Part shown: positions 39,248 through 47,493 of the stretch, piece after piece
Position numbering within the stretch: the stretch's first letter is position 1
Layout: each line of letters starts with the position of its first letter
Assembly (NCBI GenBank): GCA_012972825.1
Contig: JABDHL010000006.1
Span: 46,070 to 110,069 of the forward strand
DNA length: 64,000 nt
Source: Chlorobiaceae bacterium
GTDB taxonomy: Bacteria; Bacteroidota; Chlorobiia; Chlorobiales; Chlorobiaceae
Direction of reading: 5' to 3'
Notes under the pieces: model-generated
Databases searched by the model: none
The model's input: only the letters and a program-made list of their open reading frames with translations
Told to the model about the DNA's origin: nothing
Made by a program: the position numbers and the translations under genes

Positions 39248-40090
39248 CTACTCTGAAGCCTCATCCTGCACACCAGAAAGGGCAAGAGCAAGCTCGGGAT
39301 AATCGGTAATAATACCTTCAGCTCCAATCTGCTTCATCTTCAGCATCTCATCCCTGCTGTTCACCGTCCAGGGGATCATCCCGATCCCCTTTGCATGGAG
39401 ATATTCAGTCAACTCTCGATTAACAAGAGAAAAATGGGGATTGACAAATCGAGGTAAAAAACCGAGTGCTTGCAGAAACTGTTCCATGCTTTTCGTTTCT
39501 TCGATCAGCAGCCCGTAACAGAGCCGGGAGTTAAGCTGCCAGGCTTCCCGAATCAGACGGTAATCGAAAGACTGAATCCTGACACGACTCCATAATCCGG
39601 CATCCTCGACCACACGAAGAACAAGTGCTGCATATCGATCTGGTGCTGGATGATAGATTCCATCTTTATCAGGCCAGGACTTGATTTCAAGATTATAGAT
39701 CATCTTCCCATGCATCCCTTCTGATGCCATATAGGCCTCAACTTTTGCGAAGATGGTTGAAAGAAGAGGTTTGGAAGAAGCAATGCGCTGCTGAAAGGGA
39801 AATAATGGATGCCGCAGCCCGCAATCATAGGTCGCAATATCACTATATGCCATATCATACATACGATATCGCAGCCGATCTTCAGCACATAATGGCTGGC
39901 CGAACTGATCCGAACAAAGAGGCCCGGACAGCCATGGATCATGAGAGACAACAATCTCATGATCTTTCGAAACAACCAGATCAAGCTCCACTACCCTGAC
40001 ACCAAGATCAGCTGCCTTGCAAAATGCACGAAGGGTATTTTCAGGAAAAAACGACCTGGCGCCTCGATGTGCCTGTATTTCAAAGCACAT
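39248..40090 (-). CDS. Glycerophosphodiester phosphodiesterase
   Basis: A 280-residue GDPD-type enzyme that releases glycerol-3-phosphate from phospholipid head groups. The start has AHRGARSFFPENTLRAF with the catalytic HRG and ENT, then ELDLVVSKDHEIVVSHDP with the metal ligands E, D and second catalytic H. IPWTVNS and IGAEGIITDYPE close the barrel. No signal peptide. Converges with batD with one base between stops. Confidence 0.92.
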   Translation of the reverse strand: MCFEIQAHRGARSFFPENTLRAFCKAADLGVRVVELDLVVSKDHEIVVSHDPWLSGPLCSDQFGQPLCAEDRLRYRMYDMAYSDIATYDCGLRHPLFPFQQRIASSKPLLSTIFAKVEAYMASEGMHGKMIYNLEIKSWPDKDGIYHPAPDRYAALVLRVVEDAGLWSRVRIQSFDYRLIREAWQLNSRLCYGLLIEETKSMEQFLQALGFLPRFVNPHFSLVNRELTEYLHAKGIGMIPWTVNSRDEMLKMKQIGAEGIITDYPELALALSGVQDEASE

Positions 40091-40143
40091 TCTGCAGAGA
40101 TAAAGAGAGCGTCATCTCACTGTTCTGGGAACCGTACGCTAAA

Positions 40144-40659
40144 TTATTGGATAACAATCCAGTGTTTGAAACCTTCAAAAATTTTGTCGAAAACGCCTTG
40201 AGCCTTTATATCAGGCGAAGAAACCTGCTGGCCCTCATAACCAACAATGGTAAAATAAATTGCCTTTTCGTAAAAGTAATTTAACTGGTGTGAAAATTCG
40301 ATAGCCCGGTTCAAATCGACCCCTTCTGTTACGATACCTTCATCAAGAAGGTATCCCCAGAGAAGATCCCGTTCAAGCATGAACGAATAGACCATTTCAC
40401 TGATTTTAAGGCCTGATTTCGCACCCTGAACACCTATTTCACAAAACTGCTCAGCAATTTCACGATCGCGCCCCTCTTGTTTGCCTAACCACTGTCCAAG
40501 TTTTCGAAAACGGCTGTAGACAATATCGTGAAGAGCCTCTTTTGAGAGTTTGCTGTATCCTGAAGTCAGGGGATTGTTACGGATATTGTTTACCCATTGT
40601 AACGAGAGAGATTCCGCATGATCTTCGATAAGACGAATAAAACGATTGATAAGCAGCAT
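40144..40659 (-). CDS. RsbRD-N-like single-domain protein
   Basis: A ~171-residue all-helical soluble protein from the ATG at 40659 (the frame is open to 40725). The opening NRFIRLIEDHAESLSLQWVN, followed by a YSRFRKLGQWL helix and EFCEIGVQGAKSGLKISEMVYSF, resembles the RsbR N-terminal (RsbRD_N) domain, found in stressosome-type sensors. There is no STAS domain, so it may act alone. Family assignment is from memory and moderate. Confidence 0.5.
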   Translation of the reverse strand: MLLINRFIRLIEDHAESLSLQWVNNIRNNPLTSGYSKLSKEALHDIVYSRFRKLGQWLGKQEGRDREIAEQFCEIGVQGAKSGLKISEMVYSFMLERDLLWGYLLDEGIVTEGVDLNRAIEFSHQLNYFYEKAIYFTIVGYEGQQVSSPDIKAQGVFDKIFEGFKHWIVIQ

Positions 40660-40806
40660 AGTACATAAGATGTAATTATGAAGGCGCCACCTTCGAAAGC
40701 TACGAATCTTCTTTGAAGAGTTCAAAAGCTGAAATATGACTGCACAATCCCAACCTCAGAAAAAACTAAGGATAAAGAATGTCGATCGCAGTTTCAGCAG
40801 AGCTGC

Positions 40807-41118
40807 TTACGCGTTACGTTTGCCGGAAGTGGAACGATATACCTTGGAGGAAGTCTTCTTTTTCGGTTTTCTTTTTTGCTGCAGCTTGTTGCCGTCGGCA
40901 CTTTTTGATGCAGAACGGGAACCTGTACCGCTCACGCTGAAAAAATCGGAAGGATTTTTGCTTCTTCCTTTGTTAAAACGGTTTTTTCGATACTTTTTTT
41001 CAAGGTCAGCGTAAGGACTTGGCGGCTCTGAAGATGTATTGTAGTTATTAAAATTCGGTTCTTCAATGACCTCATCTACATCATCCAAAACCACTTCGGG
41101 ATGAACTTTCTTTGGCAA
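40807..41118 (-). CDS. Small basic, disordered hypothetical protein
   Basis: A 103-residue protein with an acidic start (EVVLDDVDEVIEEP), a Ser/Pro/Asn-rich middle and a strongly Lys/Arg/Ser-rich end (KRKPKKKTSSKVYRSTSGKR). No domain is recognisable; it is probably disordered and may bind nucleic acid. It is isolated, on the minus strand. Confidence 0.5.
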   Translation of the reverse strand: MPKKVHPEVVLDDVDEVIEEPNFNNYNTSSEPPSPYADLEKKYRKNRFNKGRSKNPSDFFSVSGTGSRSASKSADGNKLQQKRKPKKKTSSKVYRSTSGKRNA

Positions 41119-41317
41119 GTTATTTCAATTTATGTTGAACAAATCTAGAGCATTATTTACTCACGATTATTCTGAAGGGATCTTAATTTACAAAATTCGC
41201 ATAAAAATACAAGCAATACAATATTCAAATAGTGAAGAAATTCAGGATGATGATTATGCCTTGCTTGTTGTCAGTTTAAGTATTAAATTTTATTTATTTC
41301 ATAAAAAGGAGATTGAT

Positions 41318-41494
41318 ATGGATATTCGCAGATTGCTTCTTGCAGTTATTCTTCCCCCTGCCGCTATCATGAACAAGGAAGCGGGAACCATTATGCTGAC
41401 CGGACTTCTTACCCTTCTAGGCTGGTTGCCTGGTGTTGTTTTTGCCCTTTTCCTGATATCTCAGGAACAATGCAAATGTGAAGCAAAAGCCTGA
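41318..41494 (+). CDS. Pmp3/YqaE-family small membrane protein
   Basis: A 58-residue protein with two hydrophobic spans (LLLAVILPPAAI and LLTLLGWLPGVVFALFLI), the pattern of Pmp3/UPF0057 proteins linked to membrane potential and stress. I chose the ATG at 41318 because AAAGGAGA lies just upstream; the frame is open back to 41132. A short terminator follows. Confidence 0.85.
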   Translation: MDIRRLLLAVILPPAAIMNKEAGTIMLTGLLTLLGWLPGVVFALFLISQEQCKCEAKA

Positions 41495-41506
41495 CACTTT
41501 ATTTCT

Positions 41507-41527
41507 AACCGTCGTGCGGTTTTTTAT
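41507..41527 (+). terminator. Short terminator after the Pmp3-like gene
   Basis: AACCG at 41507-41511 pairs with CGGTT at 41517-41521 across a five-base loop, followed by TTTTT. Confidence 0.6.
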
Positions 41528-41658
41528 AGACAATCGCTTTGACGTATAAACTAATCGTATAGAGGAATTGCTGTGTCGCAGGTTCGGCATGGATGGGTTA
41601 TGCTTATAAATACTGACATCACGTTTATTTGAACCCACTGCGTCAAGGGAACCCTGAT

Positions 41659-42123
41659 ATGAAGCTTCTCGTTGCAATCGATTTTTCGGAACTTGCTAAA
41701 AAGATTATTGCTGAAGCCGAAAAACTTGCCAAAAATCTTAAAGCGAAAGTGTTTCTTCTTCATGTAATACCTCCACCTTCACCGATAATTGACGTGCCTC
41801 CTGATGTGGAAGCTCTTCTCCCGCCAGAAGAACTTTTTAAAAAAGAAAGCCTTCCGCCTCCCTTCGATCTCCCTGAATCCGTAAAACTTATAAAAATTGC
41901 CCAGCTGCTGCAGGAGAGCGGCATTGATACAGCAGTCATTGTTGCGCAAAATGACGAAGTTACTGCTATTATTGACGAAAGTAAAAAAAATGGTGTTGAT
42001 CTGATCATGCTTGGATCCCATGGACACGGAGCACTTTTTCATCTTATCATCGGCAGTGTGTCTGAGGGGGTAATCCGTCGGGCAACCTGCCCTGTCATCA
42101 TTGTGCCATCAGTCAAGCGCTGA
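41659..42123 (+). CDS. Universal stress protein UspA family
   Basis: A 154-residue UspA-type protein. It opens with LLVAIDFSELAKKII, has the HVIPPP strand and ends in GSHGHGALFHLIIGSVSEGVIRRATCPVIIV, which contains the ATP-binding motif Gx2Gx9GS of the ATP-binding subgroup. I chose the ATG at 41659; ten in-frame residues upstream look non-coding. It converges on leuA. Confidence 0.9.
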   Translation: MKLLVAIDFSELAKKIIAEAEKLAKNLKAKVFLLHVIPPPSPIIDVPPDVEALLPPEELFKKESLPPPFDLPESVKLIKIAQLLQESGIDTAVIVAQNDEVTAIIDESKKNGVDLIMLGSHGHGALFHLIIGSVSEGVIRRATCPVIIVPSVKR

Positions 42124-42225
42124 CCAGCCGACATGCAGGCACCATCATGCAGGGCAGACTTCTGCTTGACCATGAGTGCAATAGTCAACAGCGCAATAAC
42201 CATCACTATACCTTCTGGGAAATAA

Positions 42226-42263
42226 CAGCGGTAACAGATCGAAATCAAATCCAGTTACCGCTG
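42226..42263. terminator. Stem-loop between the usp and leuA stops
   Basis: CAGCGGTAAC (42226-42235) and GTTACCGCTG (42254-42263) pair over ten bases across an 18-base loop. It lies between the converging usp and leuA genes. There is no strong T-tract on either side, so termination is possible but not certain. Confidence 0.45.
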
Positions 42264-42275
42264 GAAAAAATACAA

Positions 42276-43958
42276 TCAAGGAAGCCTGTTCAGTGCACTG
42301 ACCGTGGCTTTTATCGAAGCAAGGCTGATATTTGAATCAATTCCGGCACCATAAGAAACCCGTCCATCGGCACTGCCGATTTTGATATACGCTATGGCAA
42401 GAGCTCGGGCACTATGCCCGATAGCATGCTCAGCGTACTCGTCAACGCTGAATTCAAGACCACTCTCCTTGATAAAGCCTTTGACAAATGCATCCAAGGG
42501 GCCGTTTCCTCTTGCCTCAAAGCTAAACTCCCTCTCCTTCATCTGCACGATGCAGCTGATAACAGTAGCCTCTTCATCACAACGAAGAAGATCCTCATCA
42601 TCCCAGCTGAAATGGCACTTTTTTAGAGTAACAGGCTCCTTGAGTTTCACATATTCCGAATGGAACAGTTCATGAATCTGCTCCGAGGTAAGTTCTTCGC
42701 CTGTAGTGTCGGCAACCGCCTGGACTGCTTCTGCAAAATCAGACTGCATCCATTTCGGTATTTGAAGACCAAAATCCTTCTCAAGCACGTACGCCATTCC
42801 TCCTTTGCCTGATTGACTGTTAATGCGCACAATCGCCTCATAGGTACAGCCTACATCCTGCGGATCAATCGGCAGATACGGAACGGCCCACAAGCCATCA
42901 GACAATAATAGATTCGCTTTCATCCCTTTGCTGATGGCGTCCTGATGAGAACCGGAAAAAGCTGTATAGACCAGATCGCCTGCATAAGGATGACGAGGAT
43001 GAATATCCATGCGGGTGCACCGGCGATAAACTTCGCGCACCCGTGGCAAATCTGAAAAATCGAGTTCTGGATCGACACCCTGACTGAACATGTTCAACGC
43101 CATAATCACAATATCCATGTTACCGCACCGCTCACCATTTCCAAACAGAGCTCCTTCAATACGGTCAGCACCAGCCAGCAATGCTAATTCTGCAGTAGCT
43201 ACTGCCGTACCTCGGTCATTATGGGCATGAACGCTAATCAGTACAGAGTCCCGATCCTTGATGTTTCCACAAAACCATTCGATCCGGTCGGCATAAATAT
43301 TCGGCAGCGACATTTCAACCGTTGAAGGCAGATTAAGGATAATTTTTGCATCCGCAGATGCTCCCCATGTATCCATGACAGCATGACACACATCAAGCGC
43401 ATAATCTAACTCTGTACCGGTAAAACTTTCAGGGCTGTACTCGAAACGAATACCTGCATTGCCAGACTGCTCCTTCAGGAGGCGAACAAGCTTGGTTCCT
43501 TCAACAGCAATAGCCTTTATCTCCTCCTTGTCTTTACGAAACACAATATCGCGTTGTAATCGTGAAGTAGAATTGTAAAGATGAACAATAGCTTTTTTTG
43601 CTCCGCTGATGGCATCGAACGTTTTTCGTATCAGGTGCTCACGAGACTGGGTCAGCACCTGGATAGTAACATCATCCGGAATGAGATTGTCCTTGATCAA
43701 CCTCCTTACAAACGCATATTCAGTAGCCGAAGCTGATGGAAAGCCAACCTCAATCTCTTTGAACCCCACAGAGACCAGAAGCTGAAACATGGAGACTTTT
43801 TCCTCAACGCTCATTGGAACAGGAAGCGCCTGATTACCGTCACGAAGATCAACACTGCACCATATGGGTGCTTTAGTGATTGTTTTGTCAGGCCAGCTCC
43901 TTGCGGTAATATCAACCGCAGGGTATCCTGCATATTTTTGATAATTCATCTTTTTCAT
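42276..43958 (-). CDS. leuA: 2-isopropylmalate synthase (long LeuA form)
   Basis: LeuA makes 2-isopropylmalate from 2-oxoisovalerate and acetyl-CoA, the first step to leucine. The 560-residue product has the catalytic VDLRDGNQALP, the HxH metal site in SVHAHNDRGTAVA, GNGERCGN, and a C-terminal regulatory domain ending in GAGIDSNISLASIKATVSAL. The N-terminus (YPAVDITARSWPDK) marks the longer LeuA branch. It is preceded by an attenuator leader and a promoter at 44175-44202. Confidence 0.95.
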   Translation of the reverse strand: MKKMNYQKYAGYPAVDITARSWPDKTITKAPIWCSVDLRDGNQALPVPMSVEEKVSMFQLLVSVGFKEIEVGFPSASATEYAFVRRLIKDNLIPDDVTIQVLTQSREHLIRKTFDAISGAKKAIVHLYNSTSRLQRDIVFRKDKEEIKAIAVEGTKLVRLLKEQSGNAGIRFEYSPESFTGTELDYALDVCHAVMDTWGASADAKIILNLPSTVEMSLPNIYADRIEWFCGNIKDRDSVLISVHAHNDRGTAVATAELALLAGADRIEGALFGNGERCGNMDIVIMALNMFSQGVDPELDFSDLPRVREVYRRCTRMDIHPRHPYAGDLVYTAFSGSHQDAISKGMKANLLLSDGLWAVPYLPIDPQDVGCTYEAIVRINSQSGKGGMAYVLEKDFGLQIPKWMQSDFAEAVQAVADTTGEELTSEQIHELFHSEYVKLKEPVTLKKCHFSWDDEDLLRCDEEATVISCIVQMKEREFSFEARGNGPLDAFVKGFIKESGLEFSVDEYAEHAIGHSARALAIAYIKIGSADGRVSYGAGIDSNISLASIKATVSALNRLP

Positions 43959-43991
43959 TGCCCTTCAGTCTCCTTTTTTCCTATTTACATG

Positions 43992-44023
43992 AAAAAAGCC
44001 ACCAACCCTAAGAGGCTGGCGGC
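43992..44023 (-). terminator. Attenuator terminator ahead of leuA
   Basis: On the minus strand GCCGCCAGCC and GGTTGGTGGC pair over ten positions (three G-U), loop of about eight bases, followed by TTTTTTC. It lies 34-66 bp ahead of the leuA start codon and about 33 bp after the leader-ORF stop, the layout of an attenuator. Confidence 0.75.
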
Positions 44024-44056
44024 TTCAACAAAGTTCTTTCCATAGACAACAACGAA

Positions 44057-44146
44057 CTAAAAAGCTACCCCCCTTAGAGCAATAATGCTCCGGAGCAGGT
44101 TCAGGGTAAGAAGAAGGTTTTCAGACGTCGTTGTGCACATAGTCAT
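44057..44146 (-). CDS. leuL: Leucine-rich leader peptide of leuA (attenuator)
   Basis: A 29-codon ORF from the ATG at 44144-44146 to TAG at 44057-44059. It encodes three leucines in a row (codons 11-13), Leu 15, Leu 17-18 and Leu 24, plus Ile-Ile at 21-22. Seven of 29 codons are leucine, just before a terminator hairpin and in front of leuA. In leader-peptide attenuation, ribosome stalling at leucine codons when leucyl-tRNA is low favours an antiterminator. The ORF, terminator and promoter (TATAGT at 44175-44180) together make this convincing. Confidence 0.75.
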   Translation of the reverse strand: MTMCTTTSENLLLTLNLLRSIIALRGVAF

Positions 44147-44174
44147 CAAAAAAATCAGCCTTTCCATCAACAAT

Positions 44175-44202
44175 ACTATAGTAAAAATACAAAAAATGCT
44201 AA
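44175..44202 (-). promoter_or_regulatory. Candidate leuA promoter
   Basis: Minus-strand TATAGT at 44175-44180 with a partial -35 TTAGCA at 44197-44202, 16 bp apart. The start of transcription would fall about 20 bp ahead of the leader-peptide ATG. Confidence 0.45.
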
Positions 44203-44284
44203 CGCTTGCAATACCAGCATGAACATTTTCTGATCCTCAGAACTGCCTGTACGATTTATCCTGCAGCAAACCCTTAAACAAAAC

Positions 44285-46267
44285 TTATACCTTGACCGGT
44301 AAAATCACAAAGGGAATACCGTGGACATAGAGATTCTGCTGTACAGCAAACACGGTGTAGTTATGAAGCCAGCGATCCATCATGGACTCGTTGGTAAACA
44401 CAAGTTGCCCTCCAAAAAACACAATGTCCGGAAATTTTTCCCGGATGGCCGGAACAAGCTTGTTGACCTCGTCAACAACATCTGTTCCAATGGAAAAGTA
44501 TGCCTCGGAATAGTGACCATGATCTTTCATGTAATCCACATACTTTGACGTTTCGTTGCGGACAAAACTGCCAAGGTTGTCAATTTCGTCGGCCCCTTTG
44601 AAGTTGCCTGCATCTATTGAGCCGATTTCAACGAATACATAATTTTTGTAGGTATTTCCAAAAAGACGGAACACACTGAACAGCGTATGCAGACCCAGTC
44701 CGTTAAATCCGTTTACCAGTATTGCTGCCGTTTTAGCCTTCGGATTATAAACCGGAGATGGAGTGCTGCTGTCATGAACATCCGAGCCTGTCAGTACGGC
44801 TGCTTCTACAATAATATCCAGCCGTTTCAGGGTGGCATAGGTCTTGTTGTAATGGTTTTTTATAAAAAAAGCACCAAGAACCAGCATACCGGTTATCACC
44901 ATGGTAACCCATCCACCTTCATTAAACTTGAGAACCAGTACGGAAATCAAAATAAAAGTGGTCAACGTCAGGCCTATTCCGTTAATCATAAGTTTTTTGA
45001 ACCACTCCTTTTCCGTCTCTCTCTGCTCCCACCAATGCTTTACCATTCCAAGCTGTGAAAGAGAAAAAGTTATGAACACATTGATACTGTATAACACAAT
45101 CAGAAAATCAACCGATCCATTTGACGCCAGCATCATGGCAAGTGAAGCGATACCCATGACAAGAATGCCCTTTTCCGTCACAAGCCTGTCGCTCAACATC
45201 GCAAAGCGGGTCGGCAGCCATTTGTCAAGCGCCATATTGGCAAGAACCCTTGGGCCGTCAAGAAAACCGGTCTGAGCAGCAATAAACAGCAGAACAGCTT
45301 CAGAAAACAAGGTGATCCAGACAAAACCGACTCCATAAAACCCGCCCCACGATGCTGTTACACTTTCGAACAAAATAGCGTTCAGTGTCTTGCCGGGGGA
45401 ATCACGAACATCAAAAAGGATGTATGCCAGCATAAGCCCCATGACGGTCAAGGAGAGAGAGAGCGCCATATACTTCATGGTTTTTTTTGCCGTGGCAACT
45501 TTCGGCTCCCGCAAAACAGGCAGACCGTTACTGACCGCCTCAATTCCGGTAAAGGTGCCGGCACCAAGGCTATAGGCTTTCAAAACAAGAAAGAGCACAC
45601 CGAACAAACCAAGAGTATGGAACGAATGGGTAAGCTCACGTCCGGTTTCATGATAGACCGCACCAAAGGTACCCATATGGGAGGTCACCGCATAGACAAT
45701 AACAACAGCATGAGTAAAAACAAAGAGAAGGAAAACAGGAACAAGCGGCATTACAGCTTCCTTAATCCCTCGAAGGTTAAGCAACAGCAGAACCAAAACT
45801 CCGAAAACAGCAAACCAGAGCTTATAACCAATAAACCCTATGGGCAAAAAACTGAAAATCGCATCTGCGCCGCTGGCAATCGATATGGTAATGGTAAGAA
45901 TATAGTCAATGAGAAGTGCGCTGCCTGAAATAACGCCCATCTCCGGGGAAAGCAGTTTGCTAGCGACCAGGTATCCTCCACCGCCATGAGGGAAAAGTTC
46001 AATAATATGCGAATAACTTGAGGCGATAATAAGGATGGTGATTCCCGTGCCTATAGCGACAAAAATACCGAGTGTAGGATGACCCTGGAGTGCTTTAAAC
46101 GCTTCCGGAGGACCATAACAGGAAGAGGAAAGACCATCCGAACCAAGTCCTACCCATGCAAGAAAAGCTGAAAGGGCAAGCTGATGAAAAATGTTGTGAT
46201 CCCGAAAATCACGCGCTCCGCCAAGAAAAAACGTTTTTAACTGCCTGAATACTTTATTCACTGCCAT
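44285..46267 (-). CDS. APC-superfamily permease, KimA (YdaO)-like
   Basis: A 660-residue protein with about 12 membrane spans and a soluble C-terminal domain of about 170 residues. SSSCYGPPEAFKAL and FPHGGGGYLVASKLL near the start, GAGTFTGIEAVSNGLPVL, and the C-terminal cytosolic region match KimA-type transporters, some of which import potassium and are controlled by c-di-AMP. Amino-acid transport is the alternative. It sits alone between leuA and tRNA-Asn. Confidence 0.8.
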   Translation of the reverse strand: MAVNKVFRQLKTFFLGGARDFRDHNIFHQLALSAFLAWVGLGSDGLSSSCYGPPEAFKALQGHPTLGIFVAIGTGITILIIASSYSHIIELFPHGGGGYLVASKLLSPEMGVISGSALLIDYILTITISIASGADAIFSFLPIGFIGYKLWFAVFGVLVLLLLNLRGIKEAVMPLVPVFLLFVFTHAVVIVYAVTSHMGTFGAVYHETGRELTHSFHTLGLFGVLFLVLKAYSLGAGTFTGIEAVSNGLPVLREPKVATAKKTMKYMALSLSLTVMGLMLAYILFDVRDSPGKTLNAILFESVTASWGGFYGVGFVWITLFSEAVLLFIAAQTGFLDGPRVLANMALDKWLPTRFAMLSDRLVTEKGILVMGIASLAMMLASNGSVDFLIVLYSINVFITFSLSQLGMVKHWWEQRETEKEWFKKLMINGIGLTLTTFILISVLVLKFNEGGWVTMVITGMLVLGAFFIKNHYNKTYATLKRLDIIVEAAVLTGSDVHDSSTPSPVYNPKAKTAAILVNGFNGLGLHTLFSVFRLFGNTYKNYVFVEIGSIDAGNFKGADEIDNLGSFVRNETSKYVDYMKDHGHYSEAYFSIGTDVVDEVNKLVPAIREKFPDIVFFGGQLVFTNESMMDRWLHNYTVFAVQQNLYVHGIPFVILPVKV

Positions 46268-46425
46268 AAAAAACCTGAAAAATAATTAACTGGTATTATG
46301 ATGCATAAATTGCTTGACGCTTACCAAGATTCCCTTAAAGTATAACTTATTTTATCTATAATAACATAAATTATAAGGCATATACGAGATGAAGTGAGCA
46401 TGTCCTGGCTGGACGCAACAAAAAA

Positions 46426-46460
46426 AAAGGAAGCACTCCTTATGAACAGGGACTTCCTTT
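46426..46460 (-). terminator. Terminator after tRNA-Asn
   Basis: On the minus strand AAAGGAAG (46453-46460) pairs with CTTCCTTT (46426-46433) and is followed by more T residues, just downstream of the tRNA 3' end. Confidence 0.75.
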
Positions 46461-46463
46461 TTC

Positions 46464-46538
46464 TGGCTCCGCGGGAAGGACTCGAACCTACAACCCTGCG
46501 ATTAACAGTCGCATGCTCTACCATTGAGCTACCGCGGA
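46464..46538 (-). tRNA. tRNA-Asn (anticodon GUU)
   Basis: The minus strand gives a 75-nt cloverleaf: acceptor TCCGCGG/CCGCGGA, D arm with AGCTCAATGGTAGAGC, anticodon loop CTGTTAA (anticodon GTT), T loop TTCGAGT, and an encoded CCA end. The T stem shows one non-pairing position. The candidate promoter (TTGTAT at 46607-46612, TATTAT at 46583-46588) lies 45 bp upstream. Confidence 0.95.
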
Positions 46539-46582
46539 ATATTTAGAACAGCAGAACCGGAGTTACATCTGCTGATGGGCTG

Positions 46583-46612
46583 ATAATATAAAACGGTTTT
46601 TTTTAAATACAA
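46583..46612 (-). promoter_or_regulatory. Candidate tRNA-Asn promoter
   Basis: TTGTAT (-35) at 46607-46612 and TATTAT (-10) at 46583-46588 on the minus strand, 18-bp spacer, with the start expected about 35-40 nt ahead of the tRNA. Confidence 0.45.
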
Positions 46613-46721
46613 ACCATCTCTGGTTTTTTTTGTGATTTGGGATGAAAGATGTACCATCAACCATTTTCATTTTCCATAATAATTTTTGTACATTGGTGTT
46701 CTTTTACTGAAAAGAGGGTAT

Positions 46722-47249
46722 ATGCATAAAGAAAAATCGCACATAGCGATCCGAATTGCGGATCTTATGCAGGGAATCCATGAGTTTGATTTTACCTGCA
46801 ATGCCTCTGATTTTGAAGGCTGGCAGTTAGCTGAAGCTGGTTTTACCAGGGATATCAAGATCAGTGTTGTTGTTGAAAAAAGTGAAAACGAAATAACTGT
46901 CGCAATTAATACATCCACTGCAGCAGATTTCACCTGCGATATCTGTCTTGCGCCGATATCCAGGACTCTTGCCGGATCGCTCAAGCTCTGTTATTTGTTC
47001 TGTGCACCTGTCGAAAAGGCTCAAGACTGGAATGAAGAGTACCGCTTCCTTGACAAGAACGCTGAATCCATAGACCTGACCGGCGATGTTTGCGAAACTT
47101 TGCTCCTGTCGTTACCATTGAAGGTGGTCTGTACTGATAATCCGCATTGCAAACTTTTTGGTAGTGATGAAAAAAATGAAAGGTCTCAGGCCGATGAGAT
47201 AAGTTCATGGCAGGAGTCTCTTGAACAGCTGAAAAATAAGTATCGTTAA
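46722..47249 (+). CDS. yceD: YceD family (DUF177) protein
   Basis: A ~175-residue protein from the ATG at 46722 (frame open to 46686). The HEFDFTC segment and the CDICLAPISRTL core are characteristic of DUF177/YceD, whose genes almost always precede rpmF. The family is implicated in 23S rRNA processing. Here too rpmF follows by 25 bp, which strongly supports the call. Confidence 0.9.
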   Translation: MHKEKSHIAIRIADLMQGIHEFDFTCNASDFEGWQLAEAGFTRDIKISVVVEKSENEITVAINTSTAADFTCDICLAPISRTLAGSLKLCYLFCAPVEKAQDWNEEYRFLDKNAESIDLTGDVCETLLLSLPLKVVCTDNPHCKLFGSDEKNERSQADEISSWQESLEQLKNKYR

Positions 47250-47274
47250 CCGACTATAAACAAAAAGTACCGCT

Positions 47275-47466
47275 ATGGCCAATCCTAAAGCTAAAATGTC
47301 TAAATCCAGACGGGATAAAAGACGTGCCCAATTCATTGCCCGTACCAAGCCGGCGACCACGGTCAACTGCGCTAACTGCGGCGAACCTACTCTTCCGCAT
47401 CGTGCCTGTCGCCATTGCGGCCACTACCGGGGCAGATGCGTTGTCAATAAATTAGCAAAGAGCTGA
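47275..47466 (+). CDS. rpmF: 50S ribosomal protein L32
   Basis: A 63-residue L32: the basic start [16 protein letters not shown] and a zinc ribbon with CANC and CRHC pairs. This is the cysteine-containing, zinc-binding form. It lies between yceD and plsX. Confidence 0.96.
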   Translation: MANPKAKMSKSRRDKRRAQFIARTKPATTVNCANCGEPTLPHRACRHCGHYRGRCVVNKLAKS

Positions 47467-47493
47467 CAACCCTAACAAGACAAAAACCCCATC

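Larger units (their letters stand above)
43959..44284 (-). other. leuA leader region
   Basis: 326 bp between leuA and the permease. It holds the promoter, the 29-codon leader ORF and a terminator hairpin, listed separately, so the gap is filled by regulatory sequence. Confidence 0.75.

Noticed and set aside
43992..44150. TPP-type riboswitch ahead of leuA
   Set aside because: CCCTGAACCTG looks like part of a thiamine element, but the CTGAGA helper helix and the rest of the fold are absent, and the region reads as a leucine-rich leader ORF followed by a terminator.
46321..46524. Minus-strand 67-codon frame over tRNA-Asn
   Set aside because: It is the translated tRNA gene; the VNRRVVGSSPSRG-type string is a known tRNA artefact.
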